Below, piece after piece: positions 25,518 to 35,403 of a DNA stretch of 64,000 nt. Source of the stretch: Nocardia arizonensis (lineage in GTDB: Bacteria > Actinomycetota > Actinomycetes > Mycobacteriales > Mycobacteriaceae); NCBI RefSeq assembly GCF_001310275.1, contig NZ_LGYZ01000093.1, positions 1 to 64,000 of the forward strand, written 5' to 3'. The position numbers were made by a program, and so were the translations under genes. Below the pieces are notes generated by a model that was given only the letters and a program-made list of their open reading frames with translations, was not told where the DNA came from and made no database searches. Each line of letters opens with the position of its first letter. The first letter of the stretch is position 1.

Positions 25518-26212
25518 TAAGCGACTCCTTGAGCGGGGCGAGAGGTGAGCAGTGCCGACAGCGGCCGGAACGGCTGAAGCCAGGCACCCTCGTCGGGCAG
25601 CGAGTCGAGGCTGACCCGGGGCAGTGGTTCGCGGAACACACCCGGGATGTCCTCGAGATCGATGAATTCGAGGGTATCGGATGTGACCGCCCAACTCGCG
25701 TGCTCGCGGAAGCCCAATACCTGTACGGGCACGCCGTGCGCGGCGAGCGTCTCTAGCGGTTCGCGGAATGCCTGACCGTCGGCCGAGGCGACCATGATCC
25801 CGGCCAGACCGGCGCCGCGGCTGCGTAACTCGATGTGGGCGAGCATGTCGGCGTCGACGTCGGAGTCGTCATCGATCTTGGGTTTGGCGAATACGGCGTA
25901 GCCGACGTTGCGCAGTGCTTCCACCCACGGCCGCACCACGTCGGCGGTGCCGGGCGCGATATTGGTGAAGACGGTGGCCTCCGGCTCCACCCGGCCGCTG
26001 CTGCCCGCCGACAGTTCCGCGGTGCGGGCGAGCAGCCAGCGACCGAGCGCGTCGAAGCGAGGGCGGTAGGCGGCGGTGGGACGGCCGCCGAGGATGGCGC
26101 CGAGTCCCATGTCGAGGTTGGGGGCGTCCCAGACGAGCAGCACCCTGCGCACGTCCGGGGTCGAGCCGCCGAGGGTGTCGACGACCTCGTGGGTCATCTC
26201 CCCGACGCTCAT
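25517..26212 (-). CDS. NYN-domain (PIN-like) protein
   Basis: 231 residues. The NYN fold shows a first acidic motif in LLVWDAPNLDMGLG (about 24-37), then VFAKPKIDDDSDVDADMLAH with clustered Asp, and GIMVASADGQAFREPLE. These match the metal-binding positions of NYN/PIN nucleases. It is the counterpart of Rv0207c, always found beside mmpL3 in mycolate producers. A role in RNA processing is a family-level expectation only. It is 22 nt after trmB and overlaps the mmpL3 start by one base, giving a trmB-NYN-mmpL3 operon. Confidence 0.85.
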   Translation of the reverse strand: MSVGEMTHEVVDTLGGSTPDVRRVLLVWDAPNLDMGLGAILGGRPTAAYRPRFDALGRWLLARTAELSAGSSGRVEPEATVFTNIAPGTADVVRPWVEALRNVGYAVFAKPKIDDDSDVDADMLAHIELRSRGAGLAGIMVASADGQAFREPLETLAAHGVPVQVLGFREHASWAVTSDTLEFIDLEDIPGVFREPLPRVSLDSLPDEGAWLQPFRPLSALLTSRPAQGVA

Positions 26213-26234
26213 GATTCAGCCTCGCGCTCGCTCA

Positions 26235-27044
26235 TCATTTGATCTTGCCCCATATGAACTCCGTGATGGCGCTTCCGGCGCGATGTGCCTTGCCTTCGAA
26301 TTTCGTGACGGGGCGTTCGAAGCCGATCGGCGCGTCCGCGCCGGGCGCGCCGCCCGCACCGCCGGTGGCCTCGTTCAACCCGATCAGGCGCGGTTGCGCG
26401 GCGCCGACTTCGGCGATGTGCCCGGCGTACCCGGCGTGGTCGGTCGCGACGTGCAGCACACCGCCCGTGATCAGCCGGTCGGCGATCAGCGCGAAGGTGG
26501 CGGGCTGCAACAGCCGCCGTTTGTGGTGGCGCGACTTGGGCCACGGGTCCGGGAAGAACACGCGCACGCCGGTCAGCGAGTCCGGGGCGATCATGTGCTC
26601 GAGTACGTCGACGGCGTCGCCGCGCAACAGCCGGATATTGCCGATGCCGTCGCGTTCGATCCGCTGGACCAGCTGGGCGAGTCCCGGTTGGTACACCTCG
26701 ATGCCGATGAGGTCGACGTGCGGTTCGGCCTGCGCCATGGCGGCGGTCGCGGTGCCGGTTCCGCAGCCGATCTCGATGACCAGCGGCGCCCGGCGCCCGA
26801 ACCAGGCTTCGGCGTCGAGCGGTTCGTCGCCCACTTCGCGGCCGATGCTCGGCCACATCCGCTCCCAGGACTGGCGCTGATTGGGCGTCAGCGCGCCGCG
26901 ACGGGAGCGGAAGCTGGTGACTCGCGGGTAGAGGCGCGAGCCGGTCGGGGATCGCCGGCCTGCTTCGAGCGGCGCCGTTGCTGTGGACGGCGGGCCCGGA
27001 ACCGACTCGGCAGTGTGGTTGGCGGCGTCGTTCACGGCGTCCAT
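26235..27044 (-). CDS. trmB: tRNA (guanine-N7-)-methyltransferase
   Basis: 269 residues. It forms m7G46 in the tRNA variable loop using S-adenosylmethionine. Visible blocks are VTSFRSRRGALTPNQRQSWE, the SAM-binding motif VIEIGCGTGTATAAMAQAEP, then IGIEVYQPGLAQLVQRI, the family signature VFFPDPWPKSRHHKRRLLQP, the late loop ATDHAGYAGHI and the RPVTKFEGKAHRAGS ending. ATG 27044 is preferred. The frame continues upstream through sequence antisense to nothing recognisable, and those codons lack similarity. GATGCT lies five bases before the start. Confidence 0.95.
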   Translation of the reverse strand: MDAVNDAANHTAESVPGPPSTATAPLEAGRRSPTGSRLYPRVTSFRSRRGALTPNQRQSWERMWPSIGREVGDEPLDAEAWFGRRAPLVIEIGCGTGTATAAMAQAEPHVDLIGIEVYQPGLAQLVQRIERDGIGNIRLLRGDAVDVLEHMIAPDSLTGVRVFFPDPWPKSRHHKRRLLQPATFALIADRLITGGVLHVATDHAGYAGHIAEVGAAQPRLIGLNEATGGAGGAPGADAPIGFERPVTKFEGKAHRAGSAITEFIWGKIK

Positions 27045-27138
27045 TGTCCAGCATCGGGTGATCAGCCCGGCACTCGAACCCCCGGGGCGGGGGCGCAGGC
27101 GCGGTCGAGCGGGGGAATTCCTGTGTCGGTCGGTGTCA

Positions 27139-28476
27139 TCAAGCTGCGCGTTCCCGGGGCAGCGGCGTCGGCGGCGCGCTCTCGCGGCGCAGCGGCCGCC
27201 CGAGTACCACCTTGGCCGTCGTGGCCGCCATGTCGAGCAGGCCGCGCAGTCCGGCCCGCGAGGCCAGCACCGACCACACCGTGACATCGCCGTCGGCCGT
27301 GTCCGGCGCGCCCGACACCCGGTCGGCCAGCCACGCGAGGCTGATCGGGGTGGCGAGCACGAGCATGGAGAAGTGCTCGCTGAGCCGGTCGCGCACATAG
27401 GTGACCCGCGCACCGCCCTCGCGGTAGCGGGTCACCTGACCGTCCACTACGTCCATGTGGATGATCTGGTCGCGAATCGGCTGCACGACCAGCAGCGGAC
27501 ACTTCGGTGTCGCGTGCCCGAGGCGCAGGTCGTCGAAGATGGCCTGGAATTCGGGTCCGGCGATGACCTCGGCGATGGTGCGTTCGGACAGGAAGTCGTC
27601 GACGTGTTTGCCCGCAAGCGACAGGATCGCCCACAGCGGGCTCGACCGCTCGGCGTGCGCGACGAAACGGCGGCCCGCGGGCGACAATTCCTCGCGCACC
27701 ACCGCGCCGAGTGCGGGATAGAGCCTGCACAGCGCCGCGATCACGATGGCGGGCAGTCCGGCGAAGCCGGTGCCGTTGAGCCGTTCGAAGACCTGCCCAG
27801 GATCGCCGACGGGCGCGCCGAGCACCGCGCCCGCGATATTCAGTTCCGGGGCGTAGGTCGGCGCCATCTCGACAACCCAGGAACTGGCCATGCCGCCGCC
27901 GGAGTATCCCCAGACCCCGATGGGGGTGTCGGCGCGCAGGCCGAGCGGGGCGAAGGCGAGTGCGGCGCGCAGACCGTCGAGCACCCGGTAGCCGGGTTCG
28001 CGGGGCGCCCCGAAATTGCCGTGCGGACCCTCGTGGTCGGCGATCGAGACCGCCCAGCCGCGGCGCAGCGCGTTCGCCACGAGCAGCCACTCGAACTGGG
28101 TGACCGCGCCGATGGCGCGTGATCCGAGACGCAGCGCGTAGGACGGCGAGCAGCGTTCGGCGACCGCGTCCATGGCCGTCTGGAAGGCGAGCAGCGGCCG
28201 GTCGGCGGTGGGGTCGATGTCCTGCGGCAGCAGCACCGTGGTGATCGCGACCTCGGGCGTGCCGTGCAGATCGCAGCTGCGGTAGAGCAACTGCCAGGCC
28301 GATACCCGCTGCGGTACGAGGCCGAACAGCCCGATATCCACGCGGCGGGTGCGCAGGATCGTGCCCGGCGGCTTCTTCGCGAATCCGCGCGGCGGCCGGT
28401 GGAACGGGTCGGCGCTCGGCAGCGGCGGCGTCCCCGCGGGTGTATCGGTGAGTACGCCGACATTCTCGACGCTCAT
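27139..28476 (-). CDS. Secretory-lipase (LIP) family hydrolase
   Basis: 445 residues. The N-terminal region has DPFHRPPRGFAKKPPGTILR, typical of the fungal and actinobacterial LIP family. The nucleophile elbow is GVWGYSGGGMASSWV. A later Asp lies in VVQPIRDQIIHMDVVDGQV, and the candidate catalytic His in RLSEHFSMLVLA. The expected activity is ester or lipid hydrolysis. No clear signal peptide is visible at the chosen start (ATG 28476, GGAGGT upstream), so its location is uncertain. It lies 94 bp upstream of trmB on the same strand. Confidence 0.82.
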   Translation of the reverse strand: MSVENVGVLTDTPAGTPPLPSADPFHRPPRGFAKKPPGTILRTRRVDIGLFGLVPQRVSAWQLLYRSCDLHGTPEVAITTVLLPQDIDPTADRPLLAFQTAMDAVAERCSPSYALRLGSRAIGAVTQFEWLLVANALRRGWAVSIADHEGPHGNFGAPREPGYRVLDGLRAALAFAPLGLRADTPIGVWGYSGGGMASSWVVEMAPTYAPELNIAGAVLGAPVGDPGQVFERLNGTGFAGLPAIVIAALCRLYPALGAVVREELSPAGRRFVAHAERSSPLWAILSLAGKHVDDFLSERTIAEVIAGPEFQAIFDDLRLGHATPKCPLLVVQPIRDQIIHMDVVDGQVTRYREGGARVTYVRDRLSEHFSMLVLATPISLAWLADRVSGAPDTADGDVTVWSVLASRAGLRGLLDMAATTAKVVLGRPLRRESAPPTPLPRERAA

Positions 28477-28642
28477 GGCGACCTCCTCGAGCCCGGCCGG
28501 GTCCACATTTCGTGGCCGACCCCCCCGCTCGAAAAGCGAAGTTGCGCACCGACACTGGTGCCGACCTGGAATGAGGGTAGGTGACGGGGATATATCTGTG
28601 AACCCCGGTTATAGGGGAAATCGCTGCCACTAGACTGCCCGC

Positions 28643-29440
28643 ATGAGCTCACCGACGGTTTTCGTCACCGGTGCGGCGGCCGGTATCGGTCGGGCCACTG
28701 CACTCCTTTTCGCTGCCCAGGGCTATCACGTCGGGGCATACGACATCGATGAGGTAGGGCTGACGCGGCTGTCCGCCGACATCACCGCGGCCGGTGGCAC
28801 GGTCCACACCGGGGTCCTGGATGTGACCAATGCCACACACTGGTCGGAGCGGCTGGCCGACTTCCACGCCGCCGCCGGACGCCTCGACATCCTGGTCAAC
28901 AACGCGGGCATCCTGCGCGCGGGCGCCTTCGAGGACATCGACCTGCCCGCGCACCGCGCGATCGTCGAGGTCAATCTGCTCGGCGTGCTCACCGGGACAC
29001 ACGAGGCATTCCGGTACCTGCGCGACACACCGGGCGCGCAGGTGGTGAACCTGTGCTCCGCCTCGGCCATCTACGGTCAGCCCGAACTCGCCACTTACGG
29101 CGCCACCAAGTCGGCGGTCGCCAGCCTCACCGAGGCGCTCGACCTGGAGTGGGAGCGCCACGACATCCGAGTGCTCGCGGTATGGCCGCTGTTCGTCGCC
29201 ACCGGCATGGTCGAGGGGGTCGACACCGCCTCGACCCGCGCGCTCGGCGTCCACCTCGGCGCCGACGATGTCGCACAGGGCATCTGGGAGGTCACCCGGC
29301 GGCGACCGCGCCTGCACCGGGTGCACTACGAGATCGGCGCGCGCACCAAGGCGCTGGCCCTCGCCGCCAAATTCGCGCCCGGATGGGCGGTGCGCACGGT
29401 CAACAAGTACGTCAGCGGAAGCGGTCCCGCCGCGCGCTGA
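28643..29440 (+). CDS. Short-chain dehydrogenase/reductase
   Basis: 265 residues of a classical SDR. The cofactor motif TGAAAGIG is at residues 9-16. Asp at the end of beta-2 (AYDIDEVG) favours NAD(H). NNAG is near 86, the catalytic Ser in NLCSASAIYG, and Y-x-x-x-K in ATYGATKSAV. The extended C-terminus with RRRPRLHRVHYEIGARTKAL resembles mycobacterial SDRs acting on lipid-type substrates. The substrate is unknown. ATG 28643 follows TAGACT and six bases, indicating a leaderless transcript. Confidence 0.9.
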   Translation: MSSPTVFVTGAAAGIGRATALLFAAQGYHVGAYDIDEVGLTRLSADITAAGGTVHTGVLDVTNATHWSERLADFHAAAGRLDILVNNAGILRAGAFEDIDLPAHRAIVEVNLLGVLTGTHEAFRYLRDTPGAQVVNLCSASAIYGQPELATYGATKSAVASLTEALDLEWERHDIRVLAVWPLFVATGMVEGVDTASTRALGVHLGADDVAQGIWEVTRRRPRLHRVHYEIGARTKALALAAKFAPGWAVRTVNKYVSGSGPAAR

Positions 29441-29510
29441 TTCGGCGTTCGCCGTCGTCGCGTACCCGTCGGCGCTTCTGACAGAATCGCAGCGACAAGG
29501 GGGTGTAGCC

Positions 29511-30647
29511 ATGCCGACGACCACCGAATTCAACGGCCGGATGCGCGAGCGCGGTGTGCCGACACGGGAACGGGATCAACTGGATCGGCTGCTTGGTGAT
29601 CTGCGGGACGCGGCGGGGTCGGGCAATCAGATCGGCTACCACGCGAGTGTCGCGGTCAACGCGTGGCGCAGGCCGCCGCGCATCCAGGTCACGGGCCGGG
29701 CGCACACCGGCCGGACCACGGTGCTGCACGCGCTGGCGCTGATGTCGGCGGCGGAGACCGGTCCGGTGGACGAACCGGGGTCGCCCGATCCCGAACTCGA
29801 CGCCGATATCGTCGTCTACGTCCTGTCCGGCGCGCCGCTGCCCGCGGACCGCCGGGTGCTCGCCGGGCTCGAACCCGCGCGCACGGTGGTCGTGCTGAAC
29901 AAGGCCGACGCCATCGGGTCGCGCTGGGGTGACGCGGTGGTCGCGGCCGACCAGTACACCCGGGAGCTGGGCATTCTCACCCTTCCCGTGGTCGCGTCGC
30001 TGGCCGTGCGCACCCGCGCGGGCACGGTGACCGAGGACGACCTGGCCACCCTGCGCCGACTCGCCGACACCGCCGATCCGTCGCTGACCCTGTCACCCGA
30101 CCTGTTCGTCTCACCCGCGGCGGGCGGCGATGCGGCCGAACGCGAAGCCCTGCTCGGCCGTTGGGACCTCTACGGCATCACCTGCGCGATGGCCGCGTTG
30201 CGCGCCGATCCCGGACTCGGCCCGCACGCCGTCCTGCAAGTCATGCACGCGGTCAGCGGCATCGACGCGGTGCACCGCCTGCTGCACCGGCGCTATGAAC
30301 AGGTCACGGCGTTGCGCGGCGGTGAATTGCTCGACGAACTGGCCCGGCTCGCCGCGCGGACCCTGCCCGCCCACGGCCGCGGCCGCGACGTGCTGGAGAA
30401 CTATCTCCACGGTGACGACGCCATGTGGCTCGGACTCTGCGCGGGACTGGCCGATCCGGCCGTCGCGCATCTGGCCGCGGGCTATCCCGCGCCCGCGCCC
30501 GCCGACGCCGACGACGCCTTGCAGCGCGCGGTCCGCTGGCGCGCGGTGGTGGCGGGCGATATGCCGCCGCGAGCGCGCCGCGCCGCGCTGCGCGTACACA
30601 ACGGCTACGTCAGATTGTGGGAGCGGATGAGCAGTGCCGGACTTTGA
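29511..30647 (+). CDS. Dynamin-like GTPase-related protein, first of a pair (Rv0209-like)
   Basis: 378 residues, soluble. A P-loop-like stretch GRAHTGRTT (residues 62-70) has Arg where the catalytic Lys belongs. A G4-like motif VVVLNKADAIGSRW is intact, and DADIVVYVLSGA marks the strand before it. No clear G3 DxxG is seen. The helical C-terminal half (from RWDLYGITCAMAALRAD) resembles the stalk part of bacterial dynamins. It overlaps the next gene by 14 bp. The pair occupies the place of Rv0209-Rv0210 between trmB and pckA. Nucleotide hydrolysis is doubtful. Confidence 0.65.
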   Translation: MPTTTEFNGRMRERGVPTRERDQLDRLLGDLRDAAGSGNQIGYHASVAVNAWRRPPRIQVTGRAHTGRTTVLHALALMSAAETGPVDEPGSPDPELDADIVVYVLSGAPLPADRRVLAGLEPARTVVVLNKADAIGSRWGDAVVAADQYTRELGILTLPVVASLAVRTRAGTVTEDDLATLRRLADTADPSLTLSPDLFVSPAAGGDAAEREALLGRWDLYGITCAMAALRADPGLGPHAVLQVMHAVSGIDAVHRLLHRRYEQVTALRGGELLDELARLAARTLPAHGRGRDVLENYLHGDDAMWLGLCAGLADPAVAHLAAGYPAPAPADADDALQRAVRWRAVVAGDMPPRARRAALRVHNGYVRLWERMSSAGL

Positions 30648-32202
30648 TCCGCCGGAGGCCGATGCGCAGGCCGGATCGGGACGGGTCACGTCGGAGTCGG
30701 CAGGCCCGGAGCCCGCGACCGCGTGCGCGGACGAACTACCCGCCGAGGTCGCGGCCGTTGTCGCGCGCTGGAATCCGCAGGGCGCGGCGCTGTTACGGGC
30801 CGCGCGGAATCCCGGCGCCGCGGCCACGGTCGCGCTGGTCGGCCCCGACGACGCCAATACGACGCTGCTGCGCACCGAATTGGCCCGTTTCGAACCCCGC
30901 GTCGATCTCACCGAACCGCTCGGCGCGCTCGAAACGGCACGCGAGGCGCACCCGGCCGGTGCGTATCCGGCGGCGGTCGCGCTGGTCCTGGTGGACGCGG
31001 GCAGTGTGCTCGGCGGGGATGGCCTGCGATTGCTGCACCGGCTGCGCGCGGACGGCGTCCGGGTCTTGCCTGCCATGAACGGCATACACGCCTATGCCGA
31101 CTGGCGTGCGATCCGCGAGCGCAATCTGCGTCTGCTCGCCGATCGCGACCTGGGCGAACTCGATATCGTGCCGGTGTCGGCGCGATTGTCGGCGGCCGCC
31201 CGCGCGAGCGGTGACGCGGCCCTGCTCGACCGGTCGGGACTCGGCGCTCTGCACGCCGCGCTGATCGCGGCCACCGCGGCCGAATTCGACGGCCCCCGGC
31301 TGACCGCCCTGACCCGACGCGTGCTCGTGGAGACCCGCGAGCGCGTCGCGGCACAGGTGGGGACCCTGCGTTCGGGCGCGGATATCGCGCGCCGCAGGCA
31401 GGAACGCGCGAGCCTGCTCGCCGCGCGCGACGGCGGTCGCGCGACCGCCATGTCGACGCTGCGCGGTCAATTGCATCTGGCCCGCGTGGATCTCATGACC
31501 GAGGTCGGCGGGCGGGTGCGGGCACTGCACGTGGCGGCGCGCGCGGAACTGGACCGGCTCGCGCCCGCCGACTTCGATGACTATCCGCGGCGGTTGCAGG
31601 CGGCGGTGACGGAGTTGGCGGCGGTGGTGGACGCCGATATCGACCGCCGCTTCGCCGAACTCACCGATCGGCTCGTCGAGACCGATGTCGGCGAGCTGTC
31701 CGCGCCGCATCGCAGGCGCGATCCGGCGCCGCGGGTCGGCCCGGAACCCGAGCCGCGGCACAGGGGTGTCGAAGATCACCTTATGATCGCGCTCGGCGCT
31801 TCGGCGGGTGTCGGACTCGGGCGGCTGCTGGTTTCGCCACTGGCCCTGCTACCCGCTCTTGACGTCGCCAGCATCCCGGTGACGCTGCTGCTGGGCGCGC
31901 TCGTCGCATGGTGGGTGGTGCGGGCCCGCAGACAGGTCGCCGACCGCGCGCACGTGCGCCAATGGGTGTCCGAAGCGCTGGTGAACGTAAAGGCCCAGCT
32001 GGAACAGCGGGTGGCCACGGCCCTGGTGGAGGCGGAGACCGAATGGGCAGACCGGGTGGTACGAACTAGCGCGCTCAAGATCATCGATACCGACCGCAGG
32101 GTGGCAGAATTGGAGGCGGGTATCCGGCGAGCAGCGGCCGAGCAACCGGCCCAGCTGGCCGCCTGTGAGCGGGATATCGCCACGATCGATCGGATGATCT
32201 AA
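30634..32202 (+). CDS. Dynamin-like membrane protein with degraded GTPase motifs (Rv0210-like)
   Basis: 522 residues. A GTPase-like N-terminal domain shows TVALVGPDDANTTLLRTEL in place of the P-loop, MNGIHAYADWRAIRERN where dynamins have T-K-x-D-x-Y-x-x-W, and DIVPVSARLS as G5. A helical part follows, then two membrane helices (about 382-405 and 409-428, around ALLPALDVASIPVTLLLGAL). The C-terminal coiled coil includes VNVKAQLEQRVATALVEAET. The layout is that of membrane-acting bacterial dynamins but with lost nucleotide residues. It is likely a partner of the gene it overlaps. Any role in membrane organisation near the MmpL3 locus is inference. Confidence 0.65.
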   Translation: MPDFDPPEADAQAGSGRVTSESAGPEPATACADELPAEVAAVVARWNPQGAALLRAARNPGAAATVALVGPDDANTTLLRTELARFEPRVDLTEPLGALETAREAHPAGAYPAAVALVLVDAGSVLGGDGLRLLHRLRADGVRVLPAMNGIHAYADWRAIRERNLRLLADRDLGELDIVPVSARLSAAARASGDAALLDRSGLGALHAALIAATAAEFDGPRLTALTRRVLVETRERVAAQVGTLRSGADIARRRQERASLLAARDGGRATAMSTLRGQLHLARVDLMTEVGGRVRALHVAARAELDRLAPADFDDYPRRLQAAVTELAAVVDADIDRRFAELTDRLVETDVGELSAPHRRRDPAPRVGPEPEPRHRGVEDHLMIALGASAGVGLGRLLVSPLALLPALDVASIPVTLLLGALVAWWVVRARRQVADRAHVRQWVSEALVNVKAQLEQRVATALVEAETEWADRVVRTSALKIIDTDRRVAELEAGIRRAAAEQPAQLAACERDIATIDRMI

Positions 32203-32453
32203 TTTGTTGGATCGGTAACTGAATGGGTATCCGATAAGTACCCGATTCCGTACTGGTCGTCACACCGCGTTAACCTCTTAGCAGGAACCTGGGCGTCCGC
32301 TTCGTCCTTGTACGCCGTCCAGCCGGGGCGCGTTTTCGACTGGTCGTAGCGGGTGCCTTCCCGCCAACGGTGGCGCTGATGTGTTCGCGCTGGTCATGGG
32401 CCTCGGGCCAGGCGGCGAAGCATCGACGTACCGCCAATCTCAGGAGAGTTTTC
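32203..32453 (+). promoter_or_regulatory. pckA upstream region
   Basis: A 251-bp spacer. GGGTA (32225-32229) and TACCC (32239-32243) form a short inverted repeat in an AT-richer patch. CAGGAGAG (32441-32448) is the ribosome site, 5-6 bases before the ATG. An open frame enters from 32370 but shows no coding character. Confidence 0.35.
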
Positions 32454-34286
32454 ATGACCTCAGCGACCATTCCTGGTCTTCGTGGATCCGACGGTAAAGC
32501 GCCGACCGAGCATAGCGAACTGCTCACCTGGGTACAGGAAGTCGCAGAACTCACTCAGCCTGAGCGAGTCGTCTGGGCGGACGGTTCCGAAGAGGAATGG
32601 GAGCGGCTGACCACCCAACTGGTCGAGGCGGGCACGTTCAAGCGCCTTGACCAGAAGAAGAAGCCGAACTCCTTCTTAGCCCTCTCCGATCCTTCCGATG
32701 TGGCGCGGGTCGAGTCGCGCACCTACATCTGTTCCAAGACCGAGGCCGACGCGGGCCCGACGAACAACTGGGTCGATCCCGACGAGATGCGCGCGACCAT
32801 GACCGAGCTGTACCGCGGTTCGATGAAGGGCCGCACCATGTACGTGGTGCCCTTCTGCATGGGCCCGCTCGGCGCGGAGGACCCGAAACTCGGCGTGGAG
32901 ATCACCGACTCCGAATACGTGGTCGTGTCGATGAAGGTGATGACCCGCATGGGCGCCGCCGCGCTGGAGAAGCTCGGCGCCGACCGCCCGTTCGTGAAGG
33001 CGCTGCACTCGGTCGGCGCGCCGCTGGCCGAAGGCCAGGCCGACGTGCCGTGGCCGTGCAACGACGCCAAGTACATCACCCACTTCCCGGAGGATCGCGA
33101 GATCTGGTCCTACGGTTCGGGCTACGGCGGCAACGCGCTGCTCGGCAAGAAGTGCTACTCGCTGCGCATCGCCTCGGCCATGGCCCACGACGAGGGCTGG
33201 CTGGCCGAGCACATGCTCATTCTCAAGCTGATCTCCCCGGAGAACAAGGCGTACTACATCGCCGCGGCCTTCCCGAGCGCCTGCGGCAAGACCAACCTCG
33301 CGATGATCCAGCCGACGGTTCCCGGCTGGCGCGCGGAGACCCTTGGCGACGACATCGCCTGGATGCGTTTCGGCAAGGACGGCCGCCTGTACGCGGTGAA
33401 TCCCGAGTACGGCTTCTTCGGCGTCGCCCCCGGCACCAACCGCAGCTCCAACCCGAACGCCATGGCCACGATGGACGCGGGCAATACCGTCTACACCAAC
33501 GTCGCGCTCACCGACGACAACGACGTGTGGTGGGAGGGCATGGAAGGCGAGCCCGATCACCTGATCGACTGGAAGGGCAACGACTGGTACCTGCGGGAGA
33601 CCGAGACGCTGGCCGCCCACCCGAACTCGCGCTACTGCACCCCGATGTCGCAGTGCCCGATTCTGGCTCCCGAGTGGGACGACCCGCAGGGTGTGCCGAT
33701 CTCGGCCATCCTGTTCGGCGGTCGCCGCAAGACCACCGTGCCGCTGGTGACCGAATCCTTCGACTGGCAGCACGGCGTGTTCATGGGCGCGACGCTGTCC
33801 TCCGAGCAGACCGCCGCCGCGGAGGGCAAGGTCGGCACCGTGCGCCGCGACCCGATGGCCATGATCCCGTTCATGGGCTACCACGTGGGCGACTACCTCA
33901 ACCACTGGATCAACGTGGGCAAGAACGCCGACGCGACCAAGCTGCCGAAGATCTTCTACGTCAACTGGTTCCGCCGTGGCGCGGACGGCCGGTTCCTGTG
34001 GCCCGGATTCGGTGAGAACTCCCGTGTGCTTGAGTGGATCGTCGGCCGTATCGAAGGCGCCGCGGAGGCCGAGTCCACCGCGATCGGCAATGTGCCCACC
34101 GCGGCCCAGCTGGATCTGGAGGGTCTCGACGTCGACGCGGCCGACGTCGACGAGGCGCTCGCGGTGAACGCGGAGGAATGGCGCAAGGAGATCCCGCTCA
34201 TCGAGGAGTGGTTCGAATTCGTCGGCGACAAACTGCCTTCCGGTATCCGCGACGAGTTCGAGGCGATGAAGCAGCGCCTGGCCTGA
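32454..34286 (+). CDS. pckA: Phosphoenolpyruvate carboxykinase (GTP)
   Basis: 610 residues, the full length of GTP-dependent PEPCK (oxaloacetate + GTP to PEP + GDP + CO2), the gluconeogenic enzyme of mycolate actinobacteria. Visible sites are PFCMGPLG (134-141, substrate region), [15 protein letters not shown] (220-234), the kinase-1 P-loop [12 protein letters not shown] (273-284) with its reactive Cys278, and [10 protein letters not shown] (kinase-2 Asp). The guanine-binding region [20 protein letters not shown] lies near 500. It has a clear ribosome site and is followed by a strong terminator, so it is transcribed as a single gene. Confidence 0.97.
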   Translation: MTSATIPGLRGSDGKAPTEHSELLTWVQEVAELTQPERVVWADGSEEEWERLTTQLVEAGTFKRLDQKKKPNSFLALSDPSDVARVESRTYICSKTEADAGPTNNWVDPDEMRATMTELYRGSMKGRTMYVVPFCMGPLGAEDPKLGVEITDSEYVVVSMKVMTRMGAAALEKLGADRPFVKALHSVGAPLAEGQADVPWPCNDAKYITHFPEDREIWSYGSGYGGNALLGKKCYSLRIASAMAHDEGWLAEHMLILKLISPENKAYYIAAAFPSACGKTNLAMIQPTVPGWRAETLGDDIAWMRFGKDGRLYAVNPEYGFFGVAPGTNRSSNPNAMATMDAGNTVYTNVALTDDNDVWWEGMEGEPDHLIDWKGNDWYLRETETLAAHPNSRYCTPMSQCPILAPEWDDPQGVPISAILFGGRRKTTVPLVTESFDWQHGVFMGATLSSEQTAAAEGKVGTVRRDPMAMIPFMGYHVGDYLNHWINVGKNADATKLPKIFYVNWFRRGADGRFLWPGFGENSRVLEWIVGRIEGAAEAESTAIGNVPTAAQLDLEGLDVDAADVDEALAVNAEEWRKEIPLIEEWFEFVGDKLPSGIRDEFEAMKQRLA

Positions 34287-34302
34287 TCGAAATTCGTACA
34301 CG

Positions 34303-34332
34303 ACCGCCCGCGCTCCGTAGAGCGCGGGCGGT
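34303..34332 (+). terminator. Rho-independent terminator after pckA
   Basis: A perfect 13-bp stem, ACCGCCCGCGCTC (34303-34315) with GAGCGCGGGCGGT (34320-34332), loop CGTA, followed by TTCGTTTT. Confidence 0.9.
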
Positions 34333-34433
34333 TTCGTTTTCCGTACGGGCGAATCCGCCGATCGGTCGCCCATCTCCGGGTGAGGGGGTCCCCAGTGCGA
34401 TGTCCGCGCGCCGTAATCTGTTCGGAGAACGAC

Positions 34434-35186
34434 CTATTCGGAGAACGGAGCCAGGCGTACTGCCTGGTCGAAGCCCGCGCGCAACAGTAGCGCCATGCGA
34501 CCGCGCGGTACCGCCTTCGCCTCCTCCCCGAAAGCGGTCCGCAGATGTCGTCCGAGACCGTGCCGGGGATGGCGGACGAGCAGATCGGCCAGCCAGGTCG
34601 GGTCGATATCGCCGATGCGCGCGCCGAGCACGTCGACGCTCGCGCCCGCGGAGACGAAACCGCCCGGATCGTTCAGATCGGCCGCGACGCCAGGGGTGAT
34701 GTGGGCGGCGATGGCCGCGCCCACCGCGTCCGCGCGTTCGGCCGCCGCGCCATCGGCGAGTGCGAAGGCGACCGCCCGTTCCGCCCCGACCACCGCGAAA
34801 CACCTTCCCGGAGTGGGATGTTCGAGTGCGAGATCGTGGAGCAGGCACGCGACGTAGACCAGCTCGTCGTCGTATCGGGCGCGGTCGAGTTCGGCCAGCA
34901 CTCGACCGAAGTAGTAGGTGCGATAGGAATGTTCGAGCAGATGAACCGAAAGCGATTCGCGCGCATGCTCTTCGGCCGACCGAGCCAAGGCCGAGTCGGG
35001 CAGGCGCAGTCCTTCGAATTCCAGTCGACCCCGCGGGCCGCGCCCCGCCGCCCGGCGTATCCGCGTCGCCACCAAACCGGGGATCTCGCGCGCGAGCGCG
35101 AGCGTCAGCTTACGGCGCTGCTCACCCGAGAGCGTCCCGCCGGTCCGCGTGGCCCACTCCCAATCCGTACCCGCTGGAACAACCAC
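34434..35186 (-). CDS. HD-domain protein (putative phosphohydrolase)
   Basis: 250 residues. The HD metal site reads HLLEHSYRTYYFGRVL (first His), VYVACLLHDLALEH (His-Asp pair, about 112-125) and AAIAAHITPGVAA (following His). This subgroup is often annotated as cyanamide-hydratase-like or generic HD phosphohydrolase. The substrate is unknown. The N-terminal part has an unusual stretch of Arg and Gly (RIRRAAGRGPRGRLEFEG). GTG 35186 has GAGGAG upstream. Confidence 0.8.
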   Translation of the reverse strand: MVVPAGTDWEWATRTGGTLSGEQRRKLTLALAREIPGLVATRIRRAAGRGPRGRLEFEGLRLPDSALARSAEEHARESLSVHLLEHSYRTYYFGRVLAELDRARYDDELVYVACLLHDLALEHPTPGRCFAVVGAERAVAFALADGAAAERADAVGAAIAAHITPGVAADLNDPGGFVSAGASVDVLGARIGDIDPTWLADLLVRHPRHGLGRHLRTAFGEEAKAVPRGRMALLLRAGFDQAVRLAPFSE

Positions 35187-35403
35187 TCTCGACTCCTCTG
35201 CTCGGCGGTCATTCCAGTCAAGCGCGGGCGGCGGTGCGGAAGCGAGTGGCGTGAATGACTCTTATGCTCGGATTTCCGCCATTCGCCGCGCGGTCACGTG
35301 ACGGACTCTTCCCGGAACCCGGGGGTGCAGCGGAATCCGGTGGCCGTGTCACGTGCGCGAGATGAGCCGTCGAGCGCATTCCGGGCCGTGTCACACTGGC
35401 CGG

